Below are positions 49,598-58,518 of a DNA stretch of 64,000 nucleotides, piece after piece. The stretch covers positions 22,641-86,640 of the forward strand of contig JAPPBX010000018.1 in assembly GCA_026702755.1 (NCBI GenBank), written 5' to 3'. A program made the position numbers and the translations under genes. How positions within the stretch are numbered: the first letter of the stretch is position 1; each line of letters begins with the position of its first letter. The DNA is from Candidatus Poribacteria bacterium (lineage in GTDB: Bacteria; Poribacteria; WGA-4E; WGA-3G). The notes under the pieces are model-generated. The model was not told the origin of the DNA. It worked only from the letters and a program-made list of their open reading frames with translations, and did not search any database.

Positions 49598-51661
49598 CTA
49601 TTGAAGCAGCTCTACGAACGCCTCAACATCCGTTGTGGGGGCTTGGCAGGCGTAATTTTCGCAAACATAAGCCGTTGCGGTATCGTCAACTTGAGTTTTG
49701 CCAGCAAGAAGGGGTAATGTCTGTCCATCAGCAGATTCACTTAAAGCGACGATTTTATTGGGTTGATAGGTGCCGTGCAACGCCGCTAACATCGCTTTCG
49801 TTTCCGCATCGTCTTTCTTACCAACAATGGCAATTTCCTTGGGAGTTGATAGCAGAAACGCTAACTCACAGAGCAGCTGCCCTGACCCTGTTGGCATCCG
49901 CTCCATCTGATGAAAATAGAGTTTCAAGGTCTCAACGGCTTTGTCGTGGAATTCGGGGTTGTCAAGGTGTTTAGCAAGTCGCAACAGACTGTGAATCGCC
50001 ATGGAGGCACCGGAAGGCGTAGCACCGTCGTAAGCGGATTTAGATTGGACAATAAGCGTTTCGTGTGCTTTGCCGGTGAAGAAGAATCCGTCGCCTGCGT
50101 CATCTCCGAACTGATCAATCATGATATGTGCAAGACGTTCCGCTTCTGTAAGCCATCGCGGTTCAAAACTGGCTTCGTAGAGTGCGATGAGGCCAGCGAT
50201 GAAATAGGAATAGTCCTCAAGATATGCGTTGAGATGGCTTTTACCTGAACGGTAGGTACGTAGGAGAAGACCATTGTCTTGGGATAGCGTCGTCAAGACG
50301 AACTCAGCGGATTTTTCGCACGCCTCAAGGTATTCAGGTTTTGCCGTTAATTGGTATCCCATCGCCATGCCGCGTATCATGATACCGTTCCAACTGGTCA
50401 GGATTTTATCGTCGAGTCCGGGTTTAATCCGCTTCTCTCTCTCCTCAAAGAGTTCCCGCTTTCCATCCGCGAGGAGTGCCTCCAGGTCTTCAAGTTCCAT
50501 CCGTAGTTTTCTGGCAAAGATGTCAGACGGCGTTTGGACGTGGAGGATGTTCTCCCCCTCAAAATTACCTTGCGGGGTGATGTCGTAATACTCACAGAAG
50601 ATTTCGGCGTTCTCTTCACCGATGATGTCTTCGACATCGTTCGGTTCCCAAACAAAAAACTTGCCCTCTACACCTTCACTGTCTGCATCCTGTGTGGAAT
50701 AGAAACCGCCGTTTTCTGCGTCGTACATCTCGCGCAGAACGTAGTCGAGCGTCTCGGTAGCTATGTCCCGGTAGAACGGCTTCTGTGTGGCTTGGTACGC
50801 CTCAAAATAGGCGACGACGAGTTGAGCGTTGTCGTAAAGCATCTTTTCAAAGTGCGGGACAAGCCAGTGTGCATCGGTGGAGTATCGGTGGAAACCGCCG
50901 CCGAGTTGGTCGTACATACCACCGCGCGCCATCTTCTCCAGTGTGAGTTCTACCATCTCCAGAGCATTGGCGTTGCCGCTGTGGTGCCAATAGCGCAGCA
51001 GGAAGGGCAAACCCATGCTGGGTGGAAATTTGGGAGCATTACCGAATCCGCCATGGTGCGAATCGAATTGGGAGCGGTAGTGTTGGAAAGCATTCTGCAT
51101 GAGTTGTTCGGTGGGTTCATGCTCGTGTGGATCGACAACATTGCTTATCTGATTGAGCTGCGTCGTTAATTGATCTGCTTGTTCTAAAACTTGTGTGTGC
51201 TTATCCTTGAACGCCTCTGCTACGGCCTCCATCACCTTCGGGAATCCGGGTCTACCGTATCTATCAGTGGGTGGATAGTAGGTGCCCCCGTAGAAGGGTT
51301 TGAGGTCTGGTGTGAGGAAAACTGTCATCGGCCATCCGCCTTGACGCGTCATAACTTGGACAGCGTTCATGTAGATTTCGTCTAAATCGGGACGCTCTTC
51401 TCTATCAACCTTGATGTTGATGAAAAGTTCGTTCATGACCGCCGCTATTTCCTCGTTTTCAAAGGATTCGCGTTCCATGACATGGCACCAGTGGCACGCG
51501 GAATAGCCGATACTGAGAAGGATCGGTTTCTGCTCATGCTTTGCGCGTTCCAATGCTTCCTCTCCCCACGGATACCAGTCAACAGGGTTGTGCGCGTGCT
51601 GGAGCAGATAAGGGCTTGTTTCATGGATAAGGCGGTTGGTGTGCTTGGGGGTATCGTGCAT
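49598..51661 (-). CDS. Thioredoxin-domain protein, DUF255/YyaL (SPATA20-like)
   Basis: The 687-residue protein begins with a DUF255 thioredoxin-like domain (about 8-165): [20 protein letters not shown], then [18 protein letters not shown] with Cys56-x-x-Cys59, and [14 protein letters not shown]. The rest is an alpha/alpha-toroid related to N-acylglucosamine 2-epimerases ([45 protein letters not shown]). ATG 51661 is chosen since GGAG lies nine bases upstream; the frame extends to a TTG at 51676. The function is uncertain. It is followed downstream by a palindrome and preceded by two tRNA genes on the same strand. Confidence 0.93.
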   Translation of the reverse strand: MHDTPKHTNRLIHETSPYLLQHAHNPVDWYPWGEEALERAKHEQKPILLSIGYSACHWCHVMERESFENEEIAAVMNELFINIKVDREERPDLDEIYMNAVQVMTRQGGWPMTVFLTPDLKPFYGGTYYPPTDRYGRPGFPKVMEAVAEAFKDKHTQVLEQADQLTTQLNQISNVVDPHEHEPTEQLMQNAFQHYRSQFDSHHGGFGNAPKFPPSMGLPFLLRYWHHSGNANALEMVELTLEKMARGGMYDQLGGGFHRYSTDAHWLVPHFEKMLYDNAQLVVAYFEAYQATQKPFYRDIATETLDYVLREMYDAENGGFYSTQDADSEGVEGKFFVWEPNDVEDIIGEENAEIFCEYYDITPQGNFEGENILHVQTPSDIFARKLRMELEDLEALLADGKRELFEEREKRIKPGLDDKILTSWNGIMIRGMAMGYQLTAKPEYLEACEKSAEFVLTTLSQDNGLLLRTYRSGKSHLNAYLEDYSYFIAGLIALYEASFEPRWLTEAERLAHIMIDQFGDDAGDGFFFTGKAHETLIVQSKSAYDGATPSGASMAIHSLLRLAKHLDNPEFHDKAVETLKLYFHQMERMPTGSGQLLCELAFLLSTPKEIAIVGKKDDAETKAMLAALHGTYQPNKIVALSESADGQTLPLLAGKTQVDDTATAYVCENYACQAPTTDVEAFVELLQ

Positions 51662-51711
51662 TCGTATTTTCTCCAATGTATGGAATTAGTGGTCACGCGC
51701 TTAAAACAATA

Positions 51712-51732
51712 GGCGGGTGGTGTACGCCCGCC
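51712..51732. repeat. Palindrome between tRNA-Glu and DUF255 gene
   Basis: GGCGGG and CCCGCC arms around GTGGTGTACG-type loop sequence. It lies 17 bases past the 3' end of tRNA-Glu on the minus strand. Confidence 0.5.
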
Positions 51733-51748
51733 GTTACGAGTAAATGGA

Positions 51749-51820
51749 TACCGCTACGGGGATTCGAACCCCGGTTTGGTGGCTGAGAACCACCCGTCCT
51801 AACCCCTAGACGATAGCGGC
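51749..51820 (-). tRNA. tRNA-Glu (anticodon CTC)
   Basis: The minus strand folds as a full 72-base cloverleaf. Acceptor GCCGCTA pairs with TAGCGGT (terminal G-T), the D-arm region is TCTAGGGGTTAGGA, the anticodon stem GGTGG/CCACC carries the loop TTCTCAG with anticodon CTC, and the T-arm CGGGG/CCCCG encloses TTCGAAT. The CCA end is not encoded. Confidence 0.95.
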
Positions 51821-51843
51821 ACATTAACAGAAAATAGAGAGAA

Positions 51844-51914
51844 CTGCCCGGGAAGGACTCGAACCTTCACTACATGGTCCAGAGCCATGCGTCCTACCAT
51901 TAGACGACCGGGCA
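51844..51914 (-). tRNA. tRNA-Gln (anticodon CTG)
   Basis: A 71-base minus-strand cloverleaf. Acceptor TGCCCGG pairs with CCGGGCA, discriminator G, anticodon stem CATGG/CCATG with loop CTCTGGA (anticodon CTG), T-arm GAAGG/CCTTC with TTCGAGT. It lies 23 bases upstream of tRNA-Glu, so the two are probably processed from one transcript. CCA is not encoded. Confidence 0.95.
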
Positions 51915-51996
51915 TTGACACACATTTATGAGTGTGCTGTACTTTAAGTATACCTTAATAGATCGCCTTTGTCAATTTTTCCGTAGGTGAATAGAT

Positions 51997-52098
51997 TTAA
52001 CTCTTGTTAGCATGTCTTATAGCAGTGCCTACGATTGTACCCAAACCAGCAAGAAAAGCGATAAATACACCCGCAACAACCCATTCCATCCAGTTCAT
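51997..52098 (-). CDS. 33-residue single-span membrane microprotein at the end of the nuo operon
   Basis: A short frame encodes MNWMEWVVAGVFIAFLAGLG and then TIVGTAIRHANKS. It has one hydrophobic span (about 6-26), a small-residue GxxxxxxxAG pattern and a short basic tail. A strong ribosome site (GGAGG) lies seven bases before ATG 52098 and overlaps nothing else. The start is 18 bases after the nuoN stop on the same strand, so it is likely the last cistron of the nuo operon. I know no family for it. It could be a small accessory or assembly subunit. Its length makes chance possible, but the ribosome site and position argue for a real gene. Confidence 0.6.
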   Translation of the reverse strand: MNWMEWVVAGVFIAFLAGLGTIVGTAIRHANKS

Positions 52099-52116
52099 CA
52101 CTATTCCTCCAATTCA

Positions 52117-53607
52117 TTACATCGGTATCACGGAAACTGAGATATTGGAGAAGGTATAGAAGATATTTAGGAACCCGATAAAAATCGTTGGGATCACAAA
52201 GACGCTCAAGAGGGCAAAAGTCCCCGTAGAAAAGGAGACACGCGTTGTTTCCTCATCGGAATCCTCCAGAAACATCGCTTTCACAATGCGAGCATAATAG
52301 TAAAGTGAAACGACGCTGTTTAGCAAACCGACAAGTGCGAGCCAATAATATCCTTGCTCAAGGACGGCGGCAAAGAGTAACCACTTTCCGAAGAAGCCGG
52401 CAAAGGGCGGAATTCCAGTCAGTGAGAAGAGGAAAATTGCCATCGCCCAAGCGACCAACGGCGCACGTGTGGCAAGCCCGCGGTATCCGTCAATCATCTC
52501 GGTTCCCTCCTCATTTGCAATCAGAACAACGATATAGAACGCGCCTAAGTTCATAAAGAGGTAAACGATAAGATAGAAGAGGATCGCACCGATACCTTCA
52601 GACGTGAGCAGAACACCCCCCATCAAGAGGTAACCACCGTGGGCAATGCTCGAATATGCCAACAAACGTTTTACGTTCTGCTGTGGCAATGCTGCAAGAT
52701 TTCCAACCGTCATCGTCAAAGCGGAGACGATTGCCAACATAAAGGGCCAATTAACCGCTTGCATCAGTTCGGTGCTGCCAAATCCAGCATAGAAAAACCT
52801 GATGAACAGCGCAAAGCCTGCGGATTTTGAAGCCACGGACAAAAAGGCGGTTATAGGAATAGGTGCCCCTTCGTAAACATCAGGGGACCACATGTGAAAC
52901 GGCACTGAGGCGATCTTATAGCCTACACCCGCAAGAACGAAGGTTATCGCAATCAACACGGCAAGGGGAGCCACCTCTCCAGATGCGAGGAGTTCCGTGA
53001 GGCGCACACTAATTTGACCGAGGTCGCCGGAGCCAGCCATCCCGAATAGGAAGGATAACCCGAAGAGCATCGTTCCAGATGCGACTGCGCCATACGTGAT
53101 GTATTTGAAGGCAGCTTCGCTTGAACGCGGGTTATGTGTCAAGAAGCCAGCGAGAATATAGGAGGTAAGGCTTACCGTCTCCAACGAGATAAATATCATC
53201 AACAAATTGGTTGACGATGCCATCAAGAACATTCCGAGGGTGATGGCTAACAAAAGCGCGTAATATTCGCCTTTTAACCGTGCGTCAAGTTCCTCAGAAC
53301 GGAGGGAAAAGAGAACCGTCGCGGCGGTTGCCAGCAGGAGCAGAATCTTGAAAAAAGTGGAAAATTCATCAAGTCGGATCATTCCGAAAAAGAGGGAAAC
53401 AGGACTTCTAAAGGAAAAGTGTGTGATAAGGACAGCAGCAAATACACATACCAGACCAACAAGAGATAGGTATGCGACTGCGACACTCTCTCTATCCTTC
53501 ACAACAAGATCGAGGAGAACAACAGCAACGGCAAAAATTACGAGTAAAATTTCTGGGCTGAAATAGAGGAGGCTTTCAATGTTGCTTAAGGGTTGCATAC
53601 TTTCCAC
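52117..53607 (-). CDS. nuoN: NADH-quinone oxidoreductase subunit N
   Basis: The 496-residue membrane subunit is one of three antiporter-like pump modules of complex I. Landmarks are EILLVIFAVAVVLLDL, LLMIFISLETVSLTSYILAG (the Glu is conserved), KYITYGAVASGTMLFGLSFL, GYKIASVPFHMWSPDVYEGA (Lys and His of the proton path) and LTGIPPFAGFFGKWLLF. About 14 membrane segments are visible. GTG 53607 lies only three bases after AGGAGG, while ATG 53598 lies 12 after it; either may be used. It follows nuoM by seven bases. Confidence 0.95.
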   Translation of the reverse strand: MESMQPLSNIESLLYFSPEILLVIFAVAVVLLDLVVKDRESVAVAYLSLVGLVCVFAAVLITHFSFRSPVSLFFGMIRLDEFSTFFKILLLLATAATVLFSLRSEELDARLKGEYYALLLAITLGMFLMASSTNLLMIFISLETVSLTSYILAGFLTHNPRSSEAAFKYITYGAVASGTMLFGLSFLFGMAGSGDLGQISVRLTELLASGEVAPLAVLIAITFVLAGVGYKIASVPFHMWSPDVYEGAPIPITAFLSVASKSAGFALFIRFFYAGFGSTELMQAVNWPFMLAIVSALTMTVGNLAALPQQNVKRLLAYSSIAHGGYLLMGGVLLTSEGIGAILFYLIVYLFMNLGAFYIVVLIANEEGTEMIDGYRGLATRAPLVAWAMAIFLFSLTGIPPFAGFFGKWLLFAAVLEQGYYWLALVGLLNSVVSLYYYARIVKAMFLEDSDEETTRVSFSTGTFALLSVFVIPTIFIGFLNIFYTFSNISVSVIPM

Positions 53608-53614
53608 AAACCTC

Positions 53615-55141
53615 CTATATCGCGTTCAGGACATTTATGAGATTGGTAACCGATTCTCTGAACATGTCAATAGCAAAGTTGGGCCAGACACCGAGTACGA
53701 TGGTTAAGATTCCGAGTGGTACAAGGGTCAGAATCTCACGTCCGTTGATTTCTGGAAGTGCTTCATATTTGGGGTTGAGATTCCCTAAGAAAACCCTTTG
53801 GAGTGTCCAGAGGAAATATGCGGCACCAACAACAATGCCTATAGTGGACAAGATCGTCAACATTTTGAATTTATCGTAGGCACCAAGCAAAGAGAGTGCT
53901 TCTCCGACAAATCCGCTTAATCCAGGGAGTCCTAAAGATGCCATGAACGCAACGGTCGTAATGCCGGTATAGACTGGCATTTTGCTTCCTAAGCCGCCGA
54001 AGCCGTTAATCTCACGGTGGTGCGCCCTATCATAGAGAACACCGACAAGCAAGAAGAGCATTGCACTGATGACACCGTGATTAAACATCTGGAGAATCGC
54101 GCCTGTGATACCCTCGTCATTTCGAGCCGCAAGCCCCAAGATGACGAAACCCATGTGTCCGATACTGGAATACGCCACCAACTTCTTAAAGTCGGTTTGT
54201 GCCAATGCGCAGAAGGATCCATAGACAATATTAATAAACCCAAGCAGTGCAAGACTATTGCCCCAAAAACCTATCCCATTCGTAAAATGGTCCAAGCCTT
54301 GTGGGAACATTGCCATATTTACCCGAACCAGCCCGTAAGTTCCCATCTTTAGGAGGATACCCGCAAGGATGACACTGATGGCTGTAGGTGCTTCAACGTG
54401 CGCATCGGGCAGCCATGTGTGGAAAGGAAAGATCGGCACCTTAACAGCAAACCCGATAAAGAAACCGACAAATACCCACATTTGGAAGTTTGGATCGGCG
54501 AGGGCGTGTCCTTGTGTAGCGGCTAAGGTGATGAGTGTCGGAATATCAAATGTTCGCAAGCCTTCAGCCACTCCATTAACGATATTGCTATTGAGGTAGA
54601 CGGCTATCATCGCGACCAGCATTAGCACGCTGCCGAAGAGGGTATAGAGAAAAAACTTAATCGCAGCATATTCGCGGCGCGGTCCGCCCCAGATACCGAT
54701 AAGGAAATACATCGGCAGTAGCGTCAACTCAAAGAAAACATAGAAGAGGAACAGATCTAAAGCCGCAAAGAACCCCAGCATCCCTGTCTCAAGTAACAGG
54801 AACAACGCCATATATGCCTTGATTCCTTTTTCAATGTTGCGCCAAGAGGCAATAACACAGATGGGACCTAAAAGTGCAGTGAGGAGTAAAAGCGTCACGC
54901 TAAGCCCGTCAATGCCAATATGATACTGAATATTAAAAGCCTGAATCCAAGGAATGTTGACGACGTACTGCGTTCCTGCAGTCGAGCGGTTGTAGGATAT
55001 AAACAAAGCGACTGCGAGTACGAGCGGAATGAGCGTAAAAAGGAGCGTCACGCGCTTAACCAGTTCCTCCGACTCACGCGGTAGAAGCAAAACAACAACC
55101 ATCCCGAGCAGTGGGACAAAAATCATTAGCGACAATAACAT
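53615..55141 (-). CDS. nuoM: NADH-quinone oxidoreductase subunit M
   Basis: The 508-residue antiporter-like subunit shows the NuoM signatures: NIQYHIGIDGLSVTLLLLTA, FYVFFELTLLPMYFLIGIWG with the key Glu, KFFLYTLFGSVLMLVAM, KVPIFPFHTWLPDAHVEAPT (Lys/His), LLKMGTYGLVRVNM and LAALGLPGLSGFVGE-like ASLGLPGLSGFVGEAL. AGGAGG lies ~11 bases upstream of ATG 55141. It is tightly spaced between nuoL (36 bases) and nuoN. Confidence 0.95.
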   Translation of the reverse strand: MLLSLMIFVPLLGMVVVLLLPRESEELVKRVTLLFTLIPLVLAVALFISYNRSTAGTQYVVNIPWIQAFNIQYHIGIDGLSVTLLLLTALLGPICVIASWRNIEKGIKAYMALFLLLETGMLGFFAALDLFLFYVFFELTLLPMYFLIGIWGGPRREYAAIKFFLYTLFGSVLMLVAMIAVYLNSNIVNGVAEGLRTFDIPTLITLAATQGHALADPNFQMWVFVGFFIGFAVKVPIFPFHTWLPDAHVEAPTAISVILAGILLKMGTYGLVRVNMAMFPQGLDHFTNGIGFWGNSLALLGFINIVYGSFCALAQTDFKKLVAYSSIGHMGFVILGLAARNDEGITGAILQMFNHGVISAMLFLLVGVLYDRAHHREINGFGGLGSKMPVYTGITTVAFMASLGLPGLSGFVGEALSLLGAYDKFKMLTILSTIGIVVGAAYFLWTLQRVFLGNLNPKYEALPEINGREILTLVPLGILTIVLGVWPNFAIDMFRESVTNLINVLNAI

Positions 55142-55177
55142 CTCGTGGGAATCCTCCTTCTCCCATCAAAAGGGCAG

Positions 55178-57427
55178 CTACAACGCCCGAAAAATTAAGA
55201 TTAGCAATACAATTCCAGCCAGCACAACAAAAAGATATGTTTGGATCGCCCCGGTCTGAATACGACGGATTCTTCCACCGACTGCCCATGTAACCTGAGC
55301 AACGCGGTTGACGATACCGTCAACGACGCGGTTGTCAAAAGCACCAGTGAAGGCAGCGAGGATATCTCGTGTTACAACCCCGACACCATTAACGATACCA
55401 TCAACAACACTCCCATCGAATTGGGCAAAAAGTCGTGCTTTCCACACCGTCAGTGCAACCAGTACACCGTCGTAAAACTCGTCAAAGTAGTATTTGTGCC
55501 AGAACAGGTTGTAGAGGGGCCGGAACGAGTTCGCCACCGACTCTGCAGACAAGGTTCGCCTATGATAAAACAGCCATGAGAGGAGTATACCTAATCCCGC
55601 AACGATGATAGATAGCACCATCGCAATCGTATGTGCGGGCCCGTGATGCCCATCATCTGCGTGTGTCTCATGTCCAGTGTCTTCTTCAGCTGCTACTGCT
55701 TCGGAAACACCGAAGAGTGATAGGGCGAAGCCTGCTCCGTCTGTTTTGGTGTCCGGCGAGACTTGCGCATGCACCGGGGCATGCAGATGTGGTTGTTGTG
55801 GTGGTTTTACATAGTCTTTGTTGAACCAGAGTGTATTCACGACGGGAAAGCTCAGTATTGCCAAGACGACGAGAGGCACGGTCATTGATAGTGGCGATTC
55901 GTGTGCCATGTCGTGCATTTCTTGGTTGCGCGGTTCGCCGAAAAAGGTCATAAAGATTAGGCGGAACATGTAGAACGCTGTAATCCCTGCGGCGGAGAGT
56001 GCTATTATGAACAGGATGTAGTGATGTACGGAGTTCCATTCCATCGCCCGTCCCAACACACCCGCTAAAATTTTATCTTTACTCCAAAACCCGGAGAAGA
56101 TAAACGGCACACCGGAGATAGACAACGTCGCGATGAGCATTGTGACGAAGGTAATCGGCATCTTGTGGCGGAGTCCACCCATGTTCCGCATATCTTGGTC
56201 GGGCGGGATCTCGGAACCGTGTGCATGGACTAAATCGTGATCGCCGTGTTCATGCTCATGTCCGTGTGTATCCGCGTCGCCATGTTCATGCTCATGTGCA
56301 TCGTGGTCCTCATTTGCATGGTCGTGTTCATCATCATGCGCATGGGCATGCATCGCGTGGAAAGCGTGAATCACACTTCCCGAACCGAGAAACAGCAATG
56401 CCTTGAAGAAGGCGTGCGTTGTGAGGTGAAAGAGTCCTGCGACATAACTGCCAACGCCAATCCCAAGCATCATATACCCAAGCTGACTCACCGTAGAGTA
56501 TGCCAAAACCCGTTTAATATCGAAACGAACGATAGCAATCGTCGCAGCGACGATCGCGGTAATACCACCGATGTATGCGATGACGAGAGACGAGGTTTCT
56601 GTCAAAATCGGGAACATCCGGGCGGTGAGATAAACGCCAGCAGCAACCATCGTGGCAGCGTGAATCAAAGCACTGACAGGTGTGGGACCCTCCATCGCAT
56701 CGGGCAGCCATGTATGCAGAGGCACCTGTGCGGATTTACCGACTGCACCACAAAAGATGAGGACACCCGCAATGGAGAGCCATACCATATCGCCGGTGTT
56801 TAAACTCGTAGCGAGGGCAAAAATACCACCTTCTCCGTAGAGCGAAAGCGTCTTAAATTTGGTGAAGAGCATCATCATGCCGATGAACATGCCGACATCA
56901 CCGACACGCGTTGTCAGAAATGCTTTCTTACACGCATTCGCAGCGGAATCTTTTTCAAACCAAAAACCGATGAGGAGATAGGAGCAAAGCCCGACAAGTT
57001 CCCAACCGATATAGATGCCGAGTAGGTTATCCGAGACAACCAGAAAGAGCATCGAAAAGGAGAAAAGCGATAGGTAGGCAAAGAACCTCGGATACCTCGG
57101 ATCACCGTGCATGTACCCCATAGAGAAGATATGGACGAGACTACTGACGAGTGTGACAACAATCAGCATGATTACGGTCACGCTGTCCAAGTAAAAGCCC
57201 ATAGAGAACGTAATACTGCCGAGTGAAATCCACTTAACAGTATGTGCTTCCGGGTTGGGTACGACTTCCCGTAAGAGCAAAAGGGAACAAGCGAACCCGA
57301 TCAGCATTGCTGCTGTTGACAGATAATCCTGTCGGGGAAAACTCCGTTTCGTCAAGCCCAAAAGCCCAAAGATAGCAAAGGCAGCAAGGGGACAAAGTAA
57401 GATGATACTTATTAAAGGAACAACCAT
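55178..57427 (-). CDS. nuoL: NADH-quinone oxidoreductase subunit L with His-rich insert
   Basis: The 749-residue pump subunit has GFYLDSVTVIMLIVVTLVSS, IYIGWELVGLCSYLLIGFWF, VPLHTWLPDAMEGPTPVSAL and the C-terminal lateral-helix region (YYFDEFYDGVLVALTVWKA). Between VIHAFHAM and QDMRNMGGLRHKMP, normally adjacent, lies a ~45-residue insert (about 356-403) of almost only His, Asp, Glu, Ala and Gly. A second His-rich patch (GHETHADDGHHGPAH) occurs near residue 590. The inserts are likely periplasmic or cytoplasmic loops that could bind metal ions. The gap of 151 bases to nuoK carries simple repeats. Confidence 0.95.
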   Translation of the reverse strand: MVVPLISIILLCPLAAFAIFGLLGLTKRSFPRQDYLSTAAMLIGFACSLLLLREVVPNPEAHTVKWISLGSITFSMGFYLDSVTVIMLIVVTLVSSLVHIFSMGYMHGDPRYPRFFAYLSLFSFSMLFLVVSDNLLGIYIGWELVGLCSYLLIGFWFEKDSAANACKKAFLTTRVGDVGMFIGMMMLFTKFKTLSLYGEGGIFALATSLNTGDMVWLSIAGVLIFCGAVGKSAQVPLHTWLPDAMEGPTPVSALIHAATMVAAGVYLTARMFPILTETSSLVIAYIGGITAIVAATIAIVRFDIKRVLAYSTVSQLGYMMLGIGVGSYVAGLFHLTTHAFFKALLFLGSGSVIHAFHAMHAHAHDDEHDHANEDHDAHEHEHGDADTHGHEHEHGDHDLVHAHGSEIPPDQDMRNMGGLRHKMPITFVTMLIATLSISGVPFIFSGFWSKDKILAGVLGRAMEWNSVHHYILFIIALSAAGITAFYMFRLIFMTFFGEPRNQEMHDMAHESPLSMTVPLVVLAILSFPVVNTLWFNKDYVKPPQQPHLHAPVHAQVSPDTKTDGAGFALSLFGVSEAVAAEEDTGHETHADDGHHGPAHTIAMVLSIIVAGLGILLSWLFYHRRTLSAESVANSFRPLYNLFWHKYYFDEFYDGVLVALTVWKARLFAQFDGSVVDGIVNGVGVVTRDILAAFTGAFDNRVVDGIVNRVAQVTWAVGGRIRRIQTGAIQTYLFVVLAGIVLLILIFRAL

Positions 57428-57542
57428 ATTTCTTTACGTTTAAGCCTTTCCTTTTTTTATAGTTGTCAGAAGAATGGCTGTCAGCCATCAGCAGTCAGTC
57501 ATTTATGGCAGTGAAAGCGTTGGTGAATACCACACGTCCTCT

Positions 57543-57580
57543 TAACTGAAAACTGAAAACCGATAACCGATAACTATTTC
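57543..57580. repeat. Simple repeat after nuoK
   Basis: AACTGAAAACTGAAAACCGA followed by TAACCGATAACTATTTC. A similar string lies after nuoI at 58481-58518. Further left (57477-57500) is GCTGTCAGCCATCAGCAGTC, similar to 42935-42960. These are short degenerate tandem strings in the two larger gaps of the nuo operon. Confidence 0.45.
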
Positions 57581-57887
57581 AACCTTTCAAGGTATCCACT
57601 TCGTTCGGACGTATGCTACCGAATTCTCGGTAGATAGCGAGGATAATCGCTAAAAAGACAGCAGCCTCCGCTGCAGCGAGCACAATCCCAAAAATCGCAA
57701 TAACCTGTCCGCTGATGTCCTCCGGTGGTGTCATAAAACGCGAAAACGCCGCAAAGTTCAGATTACATGAATTAAGAATAAGTTCAATGCCCATCAAAAT
57801 ACTGATGGCGTTCCGCCGAGTTAAGACAGCAAAAATACCGAGTGTAAATAGAATAGCACTGATAACGAGATAGTGTTGTAAGGTCAT
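57579..57887 (-). CDS. nuoK: NADH-quinone oxidoreductase subunit K
   Basis: The 102-residue protein has the three membrane spans of NuoK with the conserved glutamates in MGIELILNSCNLNFAAF and VLAAAEAAVFLAIIL, both part of the proton path. The start ATG 57887 is one base after the nuoJ stop with GGGAG just upstream, so the two are coupled. Length is normal for the family. Confidence 0.95.
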   Translation of the reverse strand: MTLQHYLVISAILFTLGIFAVLTRRNAISILMGIELILNSCNLNFAAFSRFMTPPEDISGQVIAIFGIVLAAAEAAVFLAIILAIYREFGSIRPNEVDTLKG

Positions 57888-57888
57888 T

Positions 57889-58407
57889 TTACTCCCTAAC
57901 CTCCTTTCGGGAAATCAGGGCGGCACCGATTAATGCCACTAAGAGTACCACGGAAACAACCTCAAACGGCAGTAGAAACTGTCCATTTAGAATCAGCGCG
58001 CCAATACGCTCGGTCGTCGGTGGTAGTTCGGTACCATCATCGATGAGATTTTTCCATGCCGGTGTATTCGCGATAACGGTGAGGAGCAACATGAGGAGTG
58101 CCACAGCAATAATACCTCCAAGGAGGAGCTGCCCGCGCTCAATATGAATGCGCATCTCCAAGCGTCCGCTTGTCATCATAACACCGAATAGGATGAGAAC
58201 AAGTATGCCACCGACATAGACGATCACTTGTGTTGCGGCAAGAAAATCAGCCTGCAAAAAGACATAAAGCCCGGCAACGCCAAAGAGCGTTACCATGAGT
58301 GAGAACGCCGCGTGGACGATGTTTCGCACCGTGACGACAACGAGTGCTGAGGCAATCGTCAAGAACGCGAACCCGTAAAAAATAAATGTTTTAAGTGTAA
58401 AATCCAT
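57889..58407 (-). CDS. nuoJ: NADH-quinone oxidoreductase subunit J
   Basis: The 172-residue membrane subunit has five spans and the conserved NuoJ block NIVHAAFSLMVTLFGVAGLYVFL, here broken into HAAFSLMVTLFGVAGLYV, and ATQVIVYVGGILVLILFGVM with the pi-bulge helix TM3. Length and position between nuoI and nuoK are canonical. The ribosome site is modest (AAAGA). A 104-base gap separates it from nuoI. Confidence 0.94.
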   Translation of the reverse strand: MDFTLKTFIFYGFAFLTIASALVVVTVRNIVHAAFSLMVTLFGVAGLYVFLQADFLAATQVIVYVGGILVLILFGVMMTSGRLEMRIHIERGQLLLGGIIAVALLMLLLTVIANTPAWKNLIDDGTELPPTTERIGALILNGQFLLPFEVVSVVLLVALIGAALISRKEVRE

Positions 58408-58480
58408 TCTTTAATGATTCAGTTTTTGTCCCGAAGTTCCGTTATCGGTTAGGTATTGCTTTGGTTAATCAAATCTTTTT

Positions 58481-58518
58481 TAACCGACAACTGATAACTG
58501 AAAACTAATAACTATTTC
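58481..58518. repeat. Simple repeat after nuoI
   Basis: AACCGACAACTGATAACTGA followed by AAACTAATAACTATTTC. It resembles 57543-57580 and, like it, runs into the stop codon of the preceding nuo gene. Confidence 0.45.

Noticed and set aside
50534..51169. 211-residue plus-strand frame
   Set aside because: It is antisense to the DUF255 gene, with no ribosome site.
56237..56803. 188-residue plus-strand frame with Met/His-rich start
   Set aside because: It is antisense to the His-rich insert of nuoL; its composition reflects the CATG repeat.
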